A DNA stretch of 17,256 nt from an uncultured Bacteroidia bacterium (GTDB taxonomy: Bacteria; Bacteroidota; Bacteroidia; Bacteroidales; CAJPTX01). Below the pieces are notes generated by a model. That model made no database searches. It worked only from the letters and a program-made list of their open reading frames with translations, and was not told the DNA's origin. Both the position numbers and the translations under genes were made by a program. Each line of letters begins with the position of its first letter. Position 1 is the stretch's first letter. Below are positions 1 through 7,700 of the stretch, piece after piece. Where the stretch lies: NCBI GenBank assembly GCA_938040915.1, contig CALHZE010000089.1, forward strand, positions 1 to 17,256, read 5' to 3'.

Positions 1-30
1 CCTTCGTAGGTTCGAATCCTGCTCTCCCCA
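1..30 (+). tRNA. 3' end of a tRNA, probably tRNA-Tyr (cut by window edge)
   Basis: Only the end of a variable arm, the T arm and the 3' acceptor strand are present. The T stem (6-10 with 18-22) encloses the loop TTCGAAT, followed by acceptor strand TCTCCCC and discriminator A at 30. No CCA is encoded. The anticodon lies outside the window, so identity is inferred. CCTTC before the T stem looks like the end of a long class II variable arm, and the following order Gly-Thr-tuf matches the E. coli tyrU-glyT-thrT-tufB order. Both favour Tyr over Ser or Leu. Confidence 0.75.
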
Positions 31-74
31 CTGAAGTTTGGTTACCGACGGGTAGCAAGCGTTTGGTCTTAAGT

Positions 75-147
75 GCGGTAGTAGCTCAGTCGGTAGAGCA
101 TCAGCCTTCCAAGCTGAGGGTCGCGGGTTCGAGTCTCGTCTGCCGCT
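75..147 (+). tRNA. tRNA-Gly (anticodon TCC)
   Basis: A full 73-nt cloverleaf can be drawn. Acceptor GCGGTAG (75-81) pairs with CTGCCGC (140-146), with one T-G wobble and discriminator T147. The D arm contains GTAGCTCAG. The anticodon loop is TTCCAAG with anticodon TCC, which reads GGA (and probably GGG by wobble). The T loop is TTCGAGT. CCA is not encoded. It is the second member of the tRNA cluster upstream of tuf, probably released from the same primary transcript. Confidence 0.96.
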
Positions 148-164
148 CGTGGTTGTGGGTTGTT

Positions 165-236
<72 letters not shown>

Positions 237-294
237 CATGTGGGGGTTTGGTTGGGGAGAGAAGAGGATAGTTATTTGTAAATACGCAAGGTAA

Positions 295-1482
295 ATGGCA
301 AAGGAAAAATTTGATAGGTCCAAGCCTCACGTTAACATTGGTACGATCGGGCACGTGGATCATGGTAAGACAACTCTAACGGCAGCTATTACGAAGGTTT
401 TAGCAGACAAGGGGTTGTCTGAAGCCCGTTCGTTCGACTCGATTGACAACGCGCCTGAGGAAAAGGAACGTGGTATTACTATCAATACCTCGCACGTAGA
501 GTACCAAACGGCGACTCGTCACTATGCACACGTTGACTGCCCAGGTCACGCCGACTATGTGAAGAACATGGTTACGGGTGCTGCGCAGATGGATGGTGCG
601 ATTATTGTGGTGGCTGCGACTGACGGTCCTATGCCACAGACCAACGAGCATATTCTTTTGGCTCGTCAGGTAAACGTGCCTCGTATTGTTGTCTTTATGA
701 ACAAGTGTGACCAAGTGACCGACCCTGAAATGTTGGACTTGGTTGAAATGGAAATCCGTGAAAAGTTGAATTTCTACAACTTTGACGGAGACAACGCTCC
801 TGTGATTCGCGGTTCCGCGCTCGGTGCGCTCAATGGTGAGCCTCAGTGGGTGGAAAAGGTGATGGAATTGATGAATGCTGTAGATGAATACATTCCGATT
901 CCTCCCCGTGAAACAGATAAGCCTTTCTTGATGCCGGTGGAAGACGTGTTCTCTATTACGGGTCGTGGTACTGTTGCTACAGGGCGTATTGAGACAGGGG
1001 TTGTACACGTGAACGACGAATTGGAAATTGTCGGCCTCGGTGCTGAAAAGAAGAAGACCGTTTGCACGGGTGTGGAAATGTTCCGTAAGCTTCTTGATGA
1101 AGGGGCGGCAGGTGACAACGTGGGGCTTCTCCTTCGTGGTATTGACAAGGATGAGATCAAGCGTGGTCAAGTGTTGGCAAAACCCGGTACCATTACCCCT
1201 CATACCAAGTTTAAGGCAGAGGTTTACGTCTTGAAGAAAGAAGAAGGTGGTCGTCACACGCCATTTAGCAACAAGTATCGTCCACAGTTCTATATCCGTA
1301 CGCTTGACGTAACAGGGGAAATTACTCTCCCAGAAGGAACTGAAATGGTGATGCCGGGTGATAATGTGACGATCACGGTAGAGTTGATTTACCCAGTGGC
1401 TATCAACAAGGGGTTGCGTTTCGCTATCCGTGAGGGTGGTCGTACGGTAGGTGCAGGTCAGGTTACCGAAATTTTAGCGTAA
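295..1482 (+). CDS. tuf: Elongation factor Tu
   Basis: EF-Tu is the cytoplasmic GTPase that delivers aminoacyl-tRNA to the ribosomal A site. The 395-residue length is normal for the family. The P-loop GHVDHGKT is at residues 19-26, the switch I/G2 region carries RGITI, G3 is DCPGH around residue 80, and G4 is NKCD near residue 136. Domains II and III follow, ending in the conserved GGRTVGAGQVTEIL tail. The ATG at 295 gives the standard N-terminus MAKEKF. No clear Shine-Dalgarno sequence precedes it, which is common in Bacteroidota. It lies downstream of tRNA-Thr without a visible promoter and is followed by a terminator-like hairpin before tRNA-Trp. Codon use is strongly biased, as expected for a very highly expressed gene. 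Confidence 0.99.
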   Translation: MAKEKFDRSKPHVNIGTIGHVDHGKTTLTAAITKVLADKGLSEARSFDSIDNAPEEKERGITINTSHVEYQTATRHYAHVDCPGHADYVKNMVTGAAQMDGAIIVVAATDGPMPQTNEHILLARQVNVPRIVVFMNKCDQVTDPEMLDLVEMEIREKLNFYNFDGDNAPVIRGSALGALNGEPQWVEKVMELMNAVDEYIPIPPRETDKPFLMPVEDVFSITGRGTVATGRIETGVVHVNDELEIVGLGAEKKKTVCTGVEMFRKLLDEGAAGDNVGLLLRGIDKDEIKRGQVLAKPGTITPHTKFKAEVYVLKKEEGGRHTPFSNKYRPQFYIRTLDVTGEITLPEGTEMVMPGDNVTITVELIYPVAINKGLRFAIREGGRTVGAGQVTEILA

Positions 1483-1505
1483 CGTGTCTGTTTAGAAGGT
1501 AATGT

Positions 1506-1547
1506 AAGGTGTGTGGAGAAGCTGCGAGCTTCTCTACCGCCTTTTTT
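1506..1547 (+). terminator. Terminator- or attenuator-like hairpin between tuf and tRNA-Trp
   Basis: A perfect 8-bp stem (1516-1523 with 1527-1534, loop GCG) is extended below by about nine further pairs (1506-1511 with 1538-1543, then 1513-1515 with 1535-1537, including wobbles and one bulged T at 1512). A run of six T follows at 1542-1547. The lower stem uses the first two T. This is the shape of an intrinsic terminator. However, tRNA-Trp begins at the next base and no promoter is visible downstream, so partial termination (attenuation) is more likely than a complete stop. Confidence 0.75.
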
Positions 1548-1623
1548 ACGGGTGTAGCTCAGTTGGTAGAGCACTGGTCTCCAAAACCAGGTGTCGGGCG
1601 TTCGAGTCGCTCCTCCCGTGCCA
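1548..1623 (+). tRNA. tRNA-Trp (anticodon CCA), 3' CCA encoded
   Basis: A 73-nt cloverleaf plus encoded CCA at 1621-1623. Acceptor ACGGGTG (1548-1554) pairs with CTCCCGT (1613-1619) except for one T-T mismatch. Discriminator is G1620. The anticodon loop CTCCAAA carries CCA for tryptophan. The T loop is TTCGAGT. It is the only tRNA in the window whose CCA end is clearly encoded. Its position between tuf and secE is common in bacteria. Its 5' end touches the T run of the preceding hairpin and its 3' end is 15 bases from the secE start, so it is probably cut from a longer transcript. Confidence 0.95.
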
Positions 1624-1638
1624 TATCGAGTGCAAAAA

Positions 1639-1830
1639 ATGAAATTGTTGGCATACTTTCGCGAAGTCTATGACGAGTTGCTCCACAAGGTCAGCTGGCC
1701 TACGTGGAAGGAGCTTCAGTCCAGCGCAATGATAGTAATGATCGCTTCCCTATTGATTGCTTTGGTGGTTTTTGTCATGGACTTTTCGTTTGAGCATGTG
1801 ATGGATTGGCTCTATCGGATGTTGTATTAA
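1639..1830 (+). CDS. secE: Preprotein translocase subunit SecE
   Basis: SecE is the small essential subunit that clamps SecY in the inner-membrane protein export channel. The 63-residue product is the minimal single-span form. An amphipathic N-terminal helix carries the family motif KVSWPTWKEL (residues 17-26), followed by one hydrophobic segment at about residues 29-48. The ATG at 1639 is chosen because the longer in-frame extension starting at 1591 lies inside tRNA-Trp. A GTG at 1630 (adding three residues) cannot be excluded. There is no Shine-Dalgarno sequence in the 15 bases after the tRNA. Its pairing with nusG is the usual arrangement. Confidence 0.95.
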   Translation: MKLLAYFREVYDELLHKVSWPTWKELQSSAMIVMIASLLIALVVFVMDFSFEHVMDWLYRMLY

Positions 1831-1850
1831 GCCCCCCACTTGAGTGTCGG

Positions 1851-2453
1851 ATGAAGTCTAATAAGCGAAAGCCGGAGGAGGTAGTTCCGGAAAAGCCTTT
1901 GACGCTGGGGTGGTATGTACTTCGGGTGATAAGTGGTCGTGAGAAGCGTGCATGTCAATATATAGAGAATGAAGTTGCTCGCCTTCATTACGAAGAGTTT
2001 GTACCTCGAGTGTTGGTTCCAGTTGAGTATCTGGTGCAGCAGCGCAATGGCAAGCGTGTCCGGAAAGAGCGGGTGCTCTATTCGGGCTATCTTTTTGTAG
2101 AGGCGCTGATGACCAAGGAGGTGGCACACCTGTTGCGTAATGCGACCGATGTGTTGGGGTTTTTGCTTTCGGAGCGTAAGAAGGAGGGGGAAGAGGAGAA
2201 GCCCGAGCCGTTGACTGAGGTAGAGGTGAAGCGGATGTTGCACACCGTGGATGAAATCGCTGATGAAGAAGGGGTGGTCGTTGTGCCCTACCGCATTGGC
2301 GATACGGTTAAGGTCATCGACGGTCCCTTTAATACTTGCACGGGGATAGTGACCTCGGTTGATGAGACTCGCCATCGCTTGCAGGTTGAGGTGAAGATCT
2401 TTGAGCGCTTGATGCCGCTCGAGGTAAGTTATACTCAGGTGGAAAAAGAATAA
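1851..2453 (+). CDS. nusG: Transcription termination/antitermination factor NusG
   Basis: NusG binds the RNA polymerase clamp helices, promotes processive elongation and links to Rho or ribosomal S10. The 200-residue product has an NGN domain from about residue 21 (starting WYVLRV) to about 130 and a KOW domain at about 147-198 (GDTVKVIDGPF, ending in the EVSYTQVE strand). A charged Glu/Lys linker (about 108-125) and an N-terminal extension of roughly 20 residues make it longer than the 181-residue E. coli protein. I chose the ATG at 1851, 20 bases after secE. An in-frame ATG at 1806 would overlap the end of secE and add 15 residues that do not look like NusG. Confidence 0.96.
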   Translation: MKSNKRKPEEVVPEKPLTLGWYVLRVISGREKRACQYIENEVARLHYEEFVPRVLVPVEYLVQQRNGKRVRKERVLYSGYLFVEALMTKEVAHLLRNATDVLGFLLSERKKEGEEEKPEPLTEVEVKRMLHTVDEIADEEGVVVVPYRIGDTVKVIDGPFNTCTGIVTSVDETRHRLQVEVKIFERLMPLEVSYTQVEKE

Positions 2454-2474
2454 TTTGAGAAAAGGTAGAGAGTT

Positions 2475-2930
2475 ATGGCAAAAGAAGTAGCGGGGTTCAT
2501 TAAGCTACAGGTTCCCGGAGGTGCGGCGAAGCCGGCGCCCCCCATCGGTCCGGCTCTTGGTTCTCGTGGTGTGAATATTGCGGAGTTTTGCAAGCAGTTT
2601 AATGCGCGCACGCAAGATCTTGCAGGGAAGATCCTCCCTGTTGTGGTGACGGTCTATAGCGATAAGTCGTTTGACTTCGTCGTGAAGAAGCCACCGGTTG
2701 CGGCAGCATTGAAGGATTTCTTGAAGCTGAAGTCTGGTTCTGCGGCTCCTAATCGGACTCGCGTCGGGTCGTTAACGTGGGAGCAGGTCGAGCAGATAGC
2801 GAAAGAAAAAATGTCTGACCTCAATTGTTTCACGATTGAGGCGGCGATGCGGCTGGTTGCGGGGACTGCGCGGAGTATGGGGATTCAGGTCAAAGGCGAC
2901 TTCCCCGCTAACGAGAAGAAAGGAGCTTAG
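2475..2930 (+). CDS. rplK: Large ribosomal subunit protein L11
   Basis: L11 forms the GTPase-associated centre at the base of the ribosomal stalk with 23S rRNA. The N-terminal domain (about 1-70) has the proline-rich PAPPIGPALG segment at residues 20-29, the classic thiostrepton/micrococcin contact region. The C-terminal rRNA-binding domain (about 72-141) ends in the usual TARSMGIQVKG. A short tail rich in Lys/Glu/Ala brings the length to 151, slightly above the usual 141-147. It lies 21 bases after nusG and its last codons contain the ribosome binding site of rplA. Confidence 0.98.
   Translation: MAKEVAGFIKLQVPGGAAKPAPPIGPALGSRGVNIAEFCKQFNARTQDLAGKILPVVVTVYSDKSFDFVVKKPPVAAALKDFLKLKSGSAAPNRTRVGSLTWEQVEQIAKEKMSDLNCFTIEAAMRLVAGTARSMGIQVKGDFPANEKKGA
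2921..2925 (+). promoter_or_regulatory. Shine-Dalgarno AGGAG for rplA inside the end of rplK
   Basis: AGGAG ends 8 bases before the rplA ATG at 2934 and overlaps the last codons and stop of rplK. Recognisable Shine-Dalgarno sequences are uncommon in Bacteroidota, so this one is worth recording. The overlap suggests translational coupling of L11 and L1. Confidence 0.6.
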
Positions 2931-2933
2931 GTA

Positions 2934-3635
2934 ATGCGGGTTTCGAAGAAACGGAAGGCCGCTTTGGCGATGGTGGATGCCAAGCGCGAGTATAGTCTCG
3001 TGGAAGCCGTGGAGTTGGTCAAGAAAATGACCTATACGAAGTTTGATGCGTCTGTCGATATCGACATGCGTCTCGGCGTCGATCCCCGTAAAGCCAACGA
3101 GGCGATTCGTGGGGTGGTATCCTTGCCTCATGGGACGGGAAAGTCTGTGCGTGTCTTGGCGTTGTGTTCCTCAGATAAGGAACAGGAAGCTAAGGACGCG
3201 GGCGCAGATTATGCTGGTCTTGATGAGTTCCTAGAAAAAATTAAGGCGGGCTGGCTCGAGTTTGACGTTGTGATTGCTATGCCACAGCTTATGGGGAAGA
3301 TTGGTCAGGTGGCGCGTGTCCTCGGGCCGCGTGGTCTGATGCCTAACCCGAAGAGCGGCACCGTGACGCAAGAGATCGGAAAGGCGGTCTCGGAGGTGAA
3401 GAAGGGGAAGATTGACTTCCGTGTAGACAAGTTTGGTGTTATGCACGTTTCTTTGGGGCGTGTGTCGTTTACTGTGGAACAGTTGGTAGAGAATGCCAAG
3501 GAGTTTATTGCCACGGTAAATCGTCTGAAGCCGAACTCGTTGAAGGGGACGTATGTAAAGAGTATTTATCTCTCGAGCACCATGAGCCCTGGGGTCAATG
3601 TAGATGTGCAAGGCTTGCGCGACACGACGCTCTAA
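2934..3635 (+). CDS. rplA: Large ribosomal subunit protein L1
   Basis: L1 forms the mobile L1 stalk that guides release of E-site tRNA. In many bacteria it also represses its own operon by binding the rplK leader. The 233-residue length is typical. The family signature lies in the middle (VLGPRGLMPNPKSGTV), and the N-terminal segment has the usual SVDIDMRLGVDPRKANEAIRG-type block. It starts 3 bases after the rplK stop, with AGGAG 8 bases upstream. The intergenic leader of rplK is only 21 bases and I cannot make out an L1-binding mimic there, so autoregulation is not shown. Confidence 0.98.
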   Translation: MRVSKKRKAALAMVDAKREYSLVEAVELVKKMTYTKFDASVDIDMRLGVDPRKANEAIRGVVSLPHGTGKSVRVLALCSSDKEQEAKDAGADYAGLDEFLEKIKAGWLEFDVVIAMPQLMGKIGQVARVLGPRGLMPNPKSGTVTQEIGKAVSEVKKGKIDFRVDKFGVMHVSLGRVSFTVEQLVENAKEFIATVNRLKPNSLKGTYVKSIYLSSTMSPGVNVDVQGLRDTTL

Positions 3636-3638
3636 CCT

Positions 3639-3644
3639 AGGAGG
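3639..3644 (+). promoter_or_regulatory. Strong Shine-Dalgarno AGGAGG for rplJ
   Basis: A perfect AGGAGG lies 8 bases before the rplJ ATG at 3653, in the 17-base gap after rplA. It is the strongest ribosome binding site in the window, and most other genes here, tuf included, lack one. Confidence 0.75.
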
Positions 3645-3652
3645 ACTGCAGG

Positions 3653-4171
3653 ATGACAAGAGATGAAAAGAGAGTGATTGTCGACGGCTTGGTCGAGTTG
3701 TTGAAGACCTATCCCCACTTTTACTTGTGTGAAATGGGGGGGCTCAATGCTGAGAACACGTCGGCGCTTCGTCGCAAGTGCTTTGAGAATGGCGTATCGT
3801 TGGTCTTGGTCAAAAATACGTTGTTCCGCATTGCACTCGAAGAGAGTGGTAATAGTTTCGTAACAGATTTGCGTCCGTTACTTAACGGCACGTCGTCGGT
3901 ATTCTTTTCCACGGTGGGGAATGTCCCTGCTCGCGTGATTAAAGACTTCCGCAATGATGAGCGTCCCGTGGTGCTTAAGGCGGCTTATGTAGAAGAGTCG
4001 CTTTATGTGGGGGATAATCAGTTGACAGCCCTTTCGACCCTTAAGAGTCGCGAAGAGTTGATCGCCGACGTGGTGATGTTGTTACAGTCGCCCGCACAGA
4101 GTTTGGTGTCTGCCCTGCAGGCAGGAGGACGCTTGCTCAGTGGTGTGGCAAAGACGTTGGAGTCGCGTTAA
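3653..4171 (+). CDS. rplJ: Large ribosomal subunit protein L10
   Basis: L10 anchors the L7/L12 dimers to the ribosome and forms the stalk base with L11. The 172-residue product has the usual N-terminal rRNA-binding domain and a C-terminal helix (about 140-172, TLKSREELIADV onward) that binds L12 dimers. It follows rplA after 17 bases with a perfect AGGAGG. In E. coli the L10-L12 complex represses translation by binding the rplJ leader. Here any such leader would have to overlap the end of rplA, and I see no clear match. Confidence 0.97.
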   Translation: MTRDEKRVIVDGLVELLKTYPHFYLCEMGGLNAENTSALRRKCFENGVSLVLVKNTLFRIALEESGNSFVTDLRPLLNGTSSVFFSTVGNVPARVIKDFRNDERPVVLKAAYVEESLYVGDNQLTALSTLKSREELIADVVMLLQSPAQSLVSALQAGGRLLSGVAKTLESR

Positions 4172-4240
4172 TAAGACTCCGCTAGGGTGTTATTGTTTGG
4201 GTTGTTATTTTTTTGAACTAGAGTTTAATAATCGAGTGAG

Positions 4241-4618
4241 ATGGCCGATTTGAATAAGTTAGCAGAAGAGTTGGTGAACCTAACAGTGAAGGATGCTGTT
4301 GAATTGGGTAAGATTCTCAAGGATCAATATGGCATCGAGCCGGCTGCTGCTGCCGTTGCTGTCGCTGCGCCTGCGGCTGGTGGAGCTGCCGCTGCTGCTG
4401 AGGAAAAGAATTCCTTTGACGTGATTTTGAAGTCTCCCGGTGGAGCTAAGTTGGCAATCGTTAAGTTGGTGAAGGACTTGACGGGGCTCGGTTTGAAGGA
4501 AGCCAAGGAATTGGTAGATGCTGCTCCTAAGGCTTTGAAGGAAGGTGTATCAAAGGAAGAAGCAGAATCTCTGAAGGCTCAATTGGAAGAAGCTGGTGCA
4601 GAAGTAGAGCTGAAATAG
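4241..4618 (+). CDS. rplL: Large ribosomal subunit protein L7/L12
   Basis: L7/L12 is the multi-copy stalk protein that recruits and activates translational GTPases such as the EF-Tu encoded upstream. The 125-residue product shows the N-terminal dimerisation helices (1-33), an Ala/Gly/Pro/Val-rich flexible hinge (34-54) and the C-terminal factor-binding domain (56-125) with KSPGGAKLAIVK and GLGLKEAKELVD. The 69-base gap after rplJ is T-rich (a T run at 4208-4214) but has no stem to make it a terminator and no clear promoter. Confidence 0.99.
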   Translation: MADLNKLAEELVNLTVKDAVELGKILKDQYGIEPAAAAVAVAAPAAGGAAAAAEEKNSFDVILKSPGGAKLAIVKLVKDLTGLGLKEAKELVDAAPKALKEGVSKEEAESLKAQLEEAGAEVELK

Positions 4619-4651
4619 GGTCAGGATCTCTGAATGTTAGGAAGCCTCTAC

Positions 4652-4733
4652 AGGTCTTTCTTCAAAAAAAGTTACTAAGTAGGTTTGCAGTCACAGCGAT
4701 GTGACTGCAAACCTTGTGTAGTTTGAAGAACCT
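4652..4733 (+). promoter_or_regulatory. Long structured RNA element between rplL and rpoB
   Basis: The core is a perfect 15-bp inverted repeat: 4681-4695 pairs with 4700-4714 around the loop GCGA, a GNRA tetraloop. An outer 9-bp stem (4658-4666 with 4722-4730) and three more pairs beyond a bulge (4652-4654 with 4731-4733) enclose it. No T run follows, so it does not look like an intrinsic terminator. E. coli has an attenuator and an RNase III site in the same rplL-rpoB gap. An RNA-processing or polymerase-level control role here is inference by position. Confidence 0.7.
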
Positions 4734-4761
4734 TTATTCCATATAAAACAAACAGATCCCG

Positions 4762-7700
4762 ATGACCGCGACAAAGAATCAGCGCGTAAGTTTCGCACGG
4801 GCTAGAGCCCAATTTGAGTACCCCGATTTCTTGGAAGTGCAGGTCGCTAGCTTTCGCTCTTTTTTCCAGCTCTGGACAACGCCTGAGGAAAGGAAGAAAG
4901 AGGGATTGTATAAGGTCTTCTCTGAAATTTTCCCCATCAAGGATAGCCGTAATAGCTATACGCTAGAGTTCCTCGATTACTCTATTGAGCCCTCGCGTTA
5001 CTCGATCGAGGAGTGTATTGAGCGAGGCACTACCTATGGGGTTTCCTTAAAAGCAAAGTTGCGACTGAGTTGTAATGACGAGTCGCACGTCGATTTCAAA
5101 GCACTCACTCAAGACGTCTTTCTGGGGGCGATCCCCGATATGACCCCTAGGGGTACTTTTGTTATCAATGGAGCGGAGCGAGTGGTGGTCTCACAGCTCC
5201 ATCGCTCACCTGGGGTCTTTTTTGCTCAGAGTGTCCATAACAATGGGACGAAGTTGTATTCTGCTCGCATTATCCCCTTCAAGGGCTCTTGGATAGAGTT
5301 TGCGACGGATATCAACAATGTCATGTATGCCTACATCGACCGCCGGAAGAAGATGCCCGTTACGACTCTTCTCCGTGCCATTGGCTACAGCTCTGACAAT
5401 GATATATTGAACATCTATAACCTTGCCGAAGAGGTCTCGGTTTCTGAAAAGACGCTTCCTGGGTTGAAGGGGCGTGTTTTAGCAGGGCGTCTCTCTAAAA
5501 CGTGGGCCGAGGACTTTGTCGATGAGGATACCGGCGACTTGATACCTATGGATCGTTATGAGGTTTTGCTCGAGCGAGGTTCGGTGCTCGATGACGATGC
5601 TATTAAGATTATTCGTGACAACGGTATCACTACGCTTACGGTGCATCGCGAGGTATCGCCAGTAGCGGATTATAAAATCATTTATGACACCTTGGAGAAG
5701 GATAATACGAACGACACCAAGGAGGCCGTTATGAGTATTTACCGCCTTTTGCGGAACTCAGAGCCACCAGATGAGCAGGTGGCGCGCGAGGCGATCGACA
5801 ACCTATTTTTCTCAAGCAAACGCTATGACTTGGGAAGTGTGGGACGGTTTAAGATAAACCGGAAGCTCAATTTGAGTATTGATGAGAACGAGCACGTCTT
5901 GACCAATGAAGACATTGTGCAGATTATCAAGTATCTCATCGAGCTTAAGAACGCGAAGGAAAACGTCGATGATATTGACCATTTGAGTAACCGTCGTGTG
6001 CGCACCGTGGGCGAACAGTTGGCTAGTTATTTCAATGTCGGTTTGCAGGGTATGGCGCGGACGATCCGTGAGCGTATGAATGTCAGAGACAACGAAGTTT
6101 TCGGACCGACGGATCTTATCAACTCCAAGACGTTGACTTCGGTCATAAACTCGTTCTTTGGTACAAACCAGCTCTCGCAGTTTATGGATCAGACGAACCC
6201 CTTGGCGGAGATGACGCATAAGCGTCGTCTCTCGGCACTCGGACCTGGGGGGTTGTCGCGCGATCGTGCGGGGTTTGAGGTGCGAGATGTACACTATACA
6301 CATTACGGGCGTCTTTGCCCGATAGAGACACCAGAAGGTCCGAATATCGGGCTTATTTCTTCGTTGTGTGTCTTTGCGCGCATTAACCCGATGGGCTTTA
6401 TTGAGACCCCCTACCGGAAGGTTGAGGGAGGAAAGGTCGATTTCTCGCCCAAGGGAACGGTATATCTTTCGGCCGACGAAGAGGAGAAGGAGATTGTAGC
6501 ACAGGCGAATGCACCCATTGCCGCGGATGATCATTTCGTCAATCCTACGGTGCGCGCGCGTCACCAAGGGGATTTCCCATTGGCGAAGGCTGACGAAGTG
6601 GCGTTGATGGATGTGGCGCCGAACCAGATAGCCTCGATTGCGGCTTCTTTGATACCTTTCTTGGAAAATGATGACGCGAACCGAGCCTTGATGGGTTCGA
6701 ACATGATGCGTCAAGCGGTGCCGCTTTTAGTGCCAGAAGCGCCGATTGTGGGGACGGGGTTAGAGGAGCCTGTGATCCGCGATAGTCGCGTACAGGCTGT
6801 CGCAGAAGGCGAAGGCGAGGTTGTGTATGTCGATGCTGACAAGATCACGATCCGTTATGAGCAGACGGAGGATGAAGCTTTTGTGAGCTTTGATGGTCCG
6901 GAGAAGACTTATAACCTTCCGAAGTTCTTGAAGACGAACCAAAACACGAGTATGACGCTTCGCCCTATTGTGAAGATGGGACAGAAGGTGCATGCGGGCG
7001 ACATCCTCTCAGACGGATATTCGACGGATCATGGTGAGTTGGCACTCGGTCGGAATCTTTTGGTGGCTTTCATGCCGTGGAAGGGGTATAACTTCGAGGA
7101 CGCGATTGTGATTAACGAGCGTCTGGTGCGTGAAGATTATTTTACCTCGATACACGTCGATGAGTATATCCTTGAGGTGCGCGACACAAAGCGTGGGAAG
7201 GAGGAATTGACTTCAGATATCCCGAATGTGAGTGAGGAGGCTACCAAGGAACTCGATGAAAATGGGATGATCCGCATCGGTGCACGTGTGGTGCCAGGGG
7301 ATATCTTGATTGGTAAGATTACGCCTAAGGGAGAGTCTGACCCGTCGGCTGAGGAAAAGCTCTTGAGGGCTATCTTTGGGGACAAGGCGGGCGACGTGAA
7401 GGATGCCTCGTTGAAGGCGCCGCCCTCTCTTTATGGTGTTGTGATTCGCAAGCATCTCTTTTCTGGAGTTGATAAAGAAGGACGTGGCGGGCGTAGCAGC
7501 TCTAAGGTAGATTTGGAGAAGGTGGAGGGAGACTTTAACCGCGAAATCTCCAAAATCAGAGATGTGCTTGTTGAGAAACTGGTGTCTAAACTTAACGGTC
7601 GCGTGTCGCAGGGCGTGGAAAACTACACCGGTGAGGTCAAGATCGCCAAAGGACAAAAGTTCTCGCAGAAGAACCTCCAACTCCTAGACTATTTGGAGGT

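Noticed and set aside
400..1257. Long 285-codon open frame on the - strand inside tuf
   Set aside because: It lies entirely opposite a certain EF-Tu gene with strong codon bias, which often leaves an antisense frame open. The translation shows no known domain.
1591..1638. Longer SecE N-terminus starting inside tRNA-Trp
   Set aside because: The extra codons are tRNA sequence and look nothing like SecE. ATG 1639 gives the normal minimal protein.
4172..4240. Promoter or terminator in the rplJ-rplL gap
   Set aside because: The T run has no stem before it. TA and TTTG occur but with four bases between them instead of two.
6160..6240. Rifampicin-resistance substitutions in rpoB
   Set aside because: The residues equivalent to E. 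coli Q513, D516, H526 and S531 are all the sensitive-type residues.
5812..6714. 300-codon open frame on the - strand inside rpoB
   Set aside because: Opposite conserved beta-subunit sequence; His/Arg-rich low-information translation; no start or promoter support.
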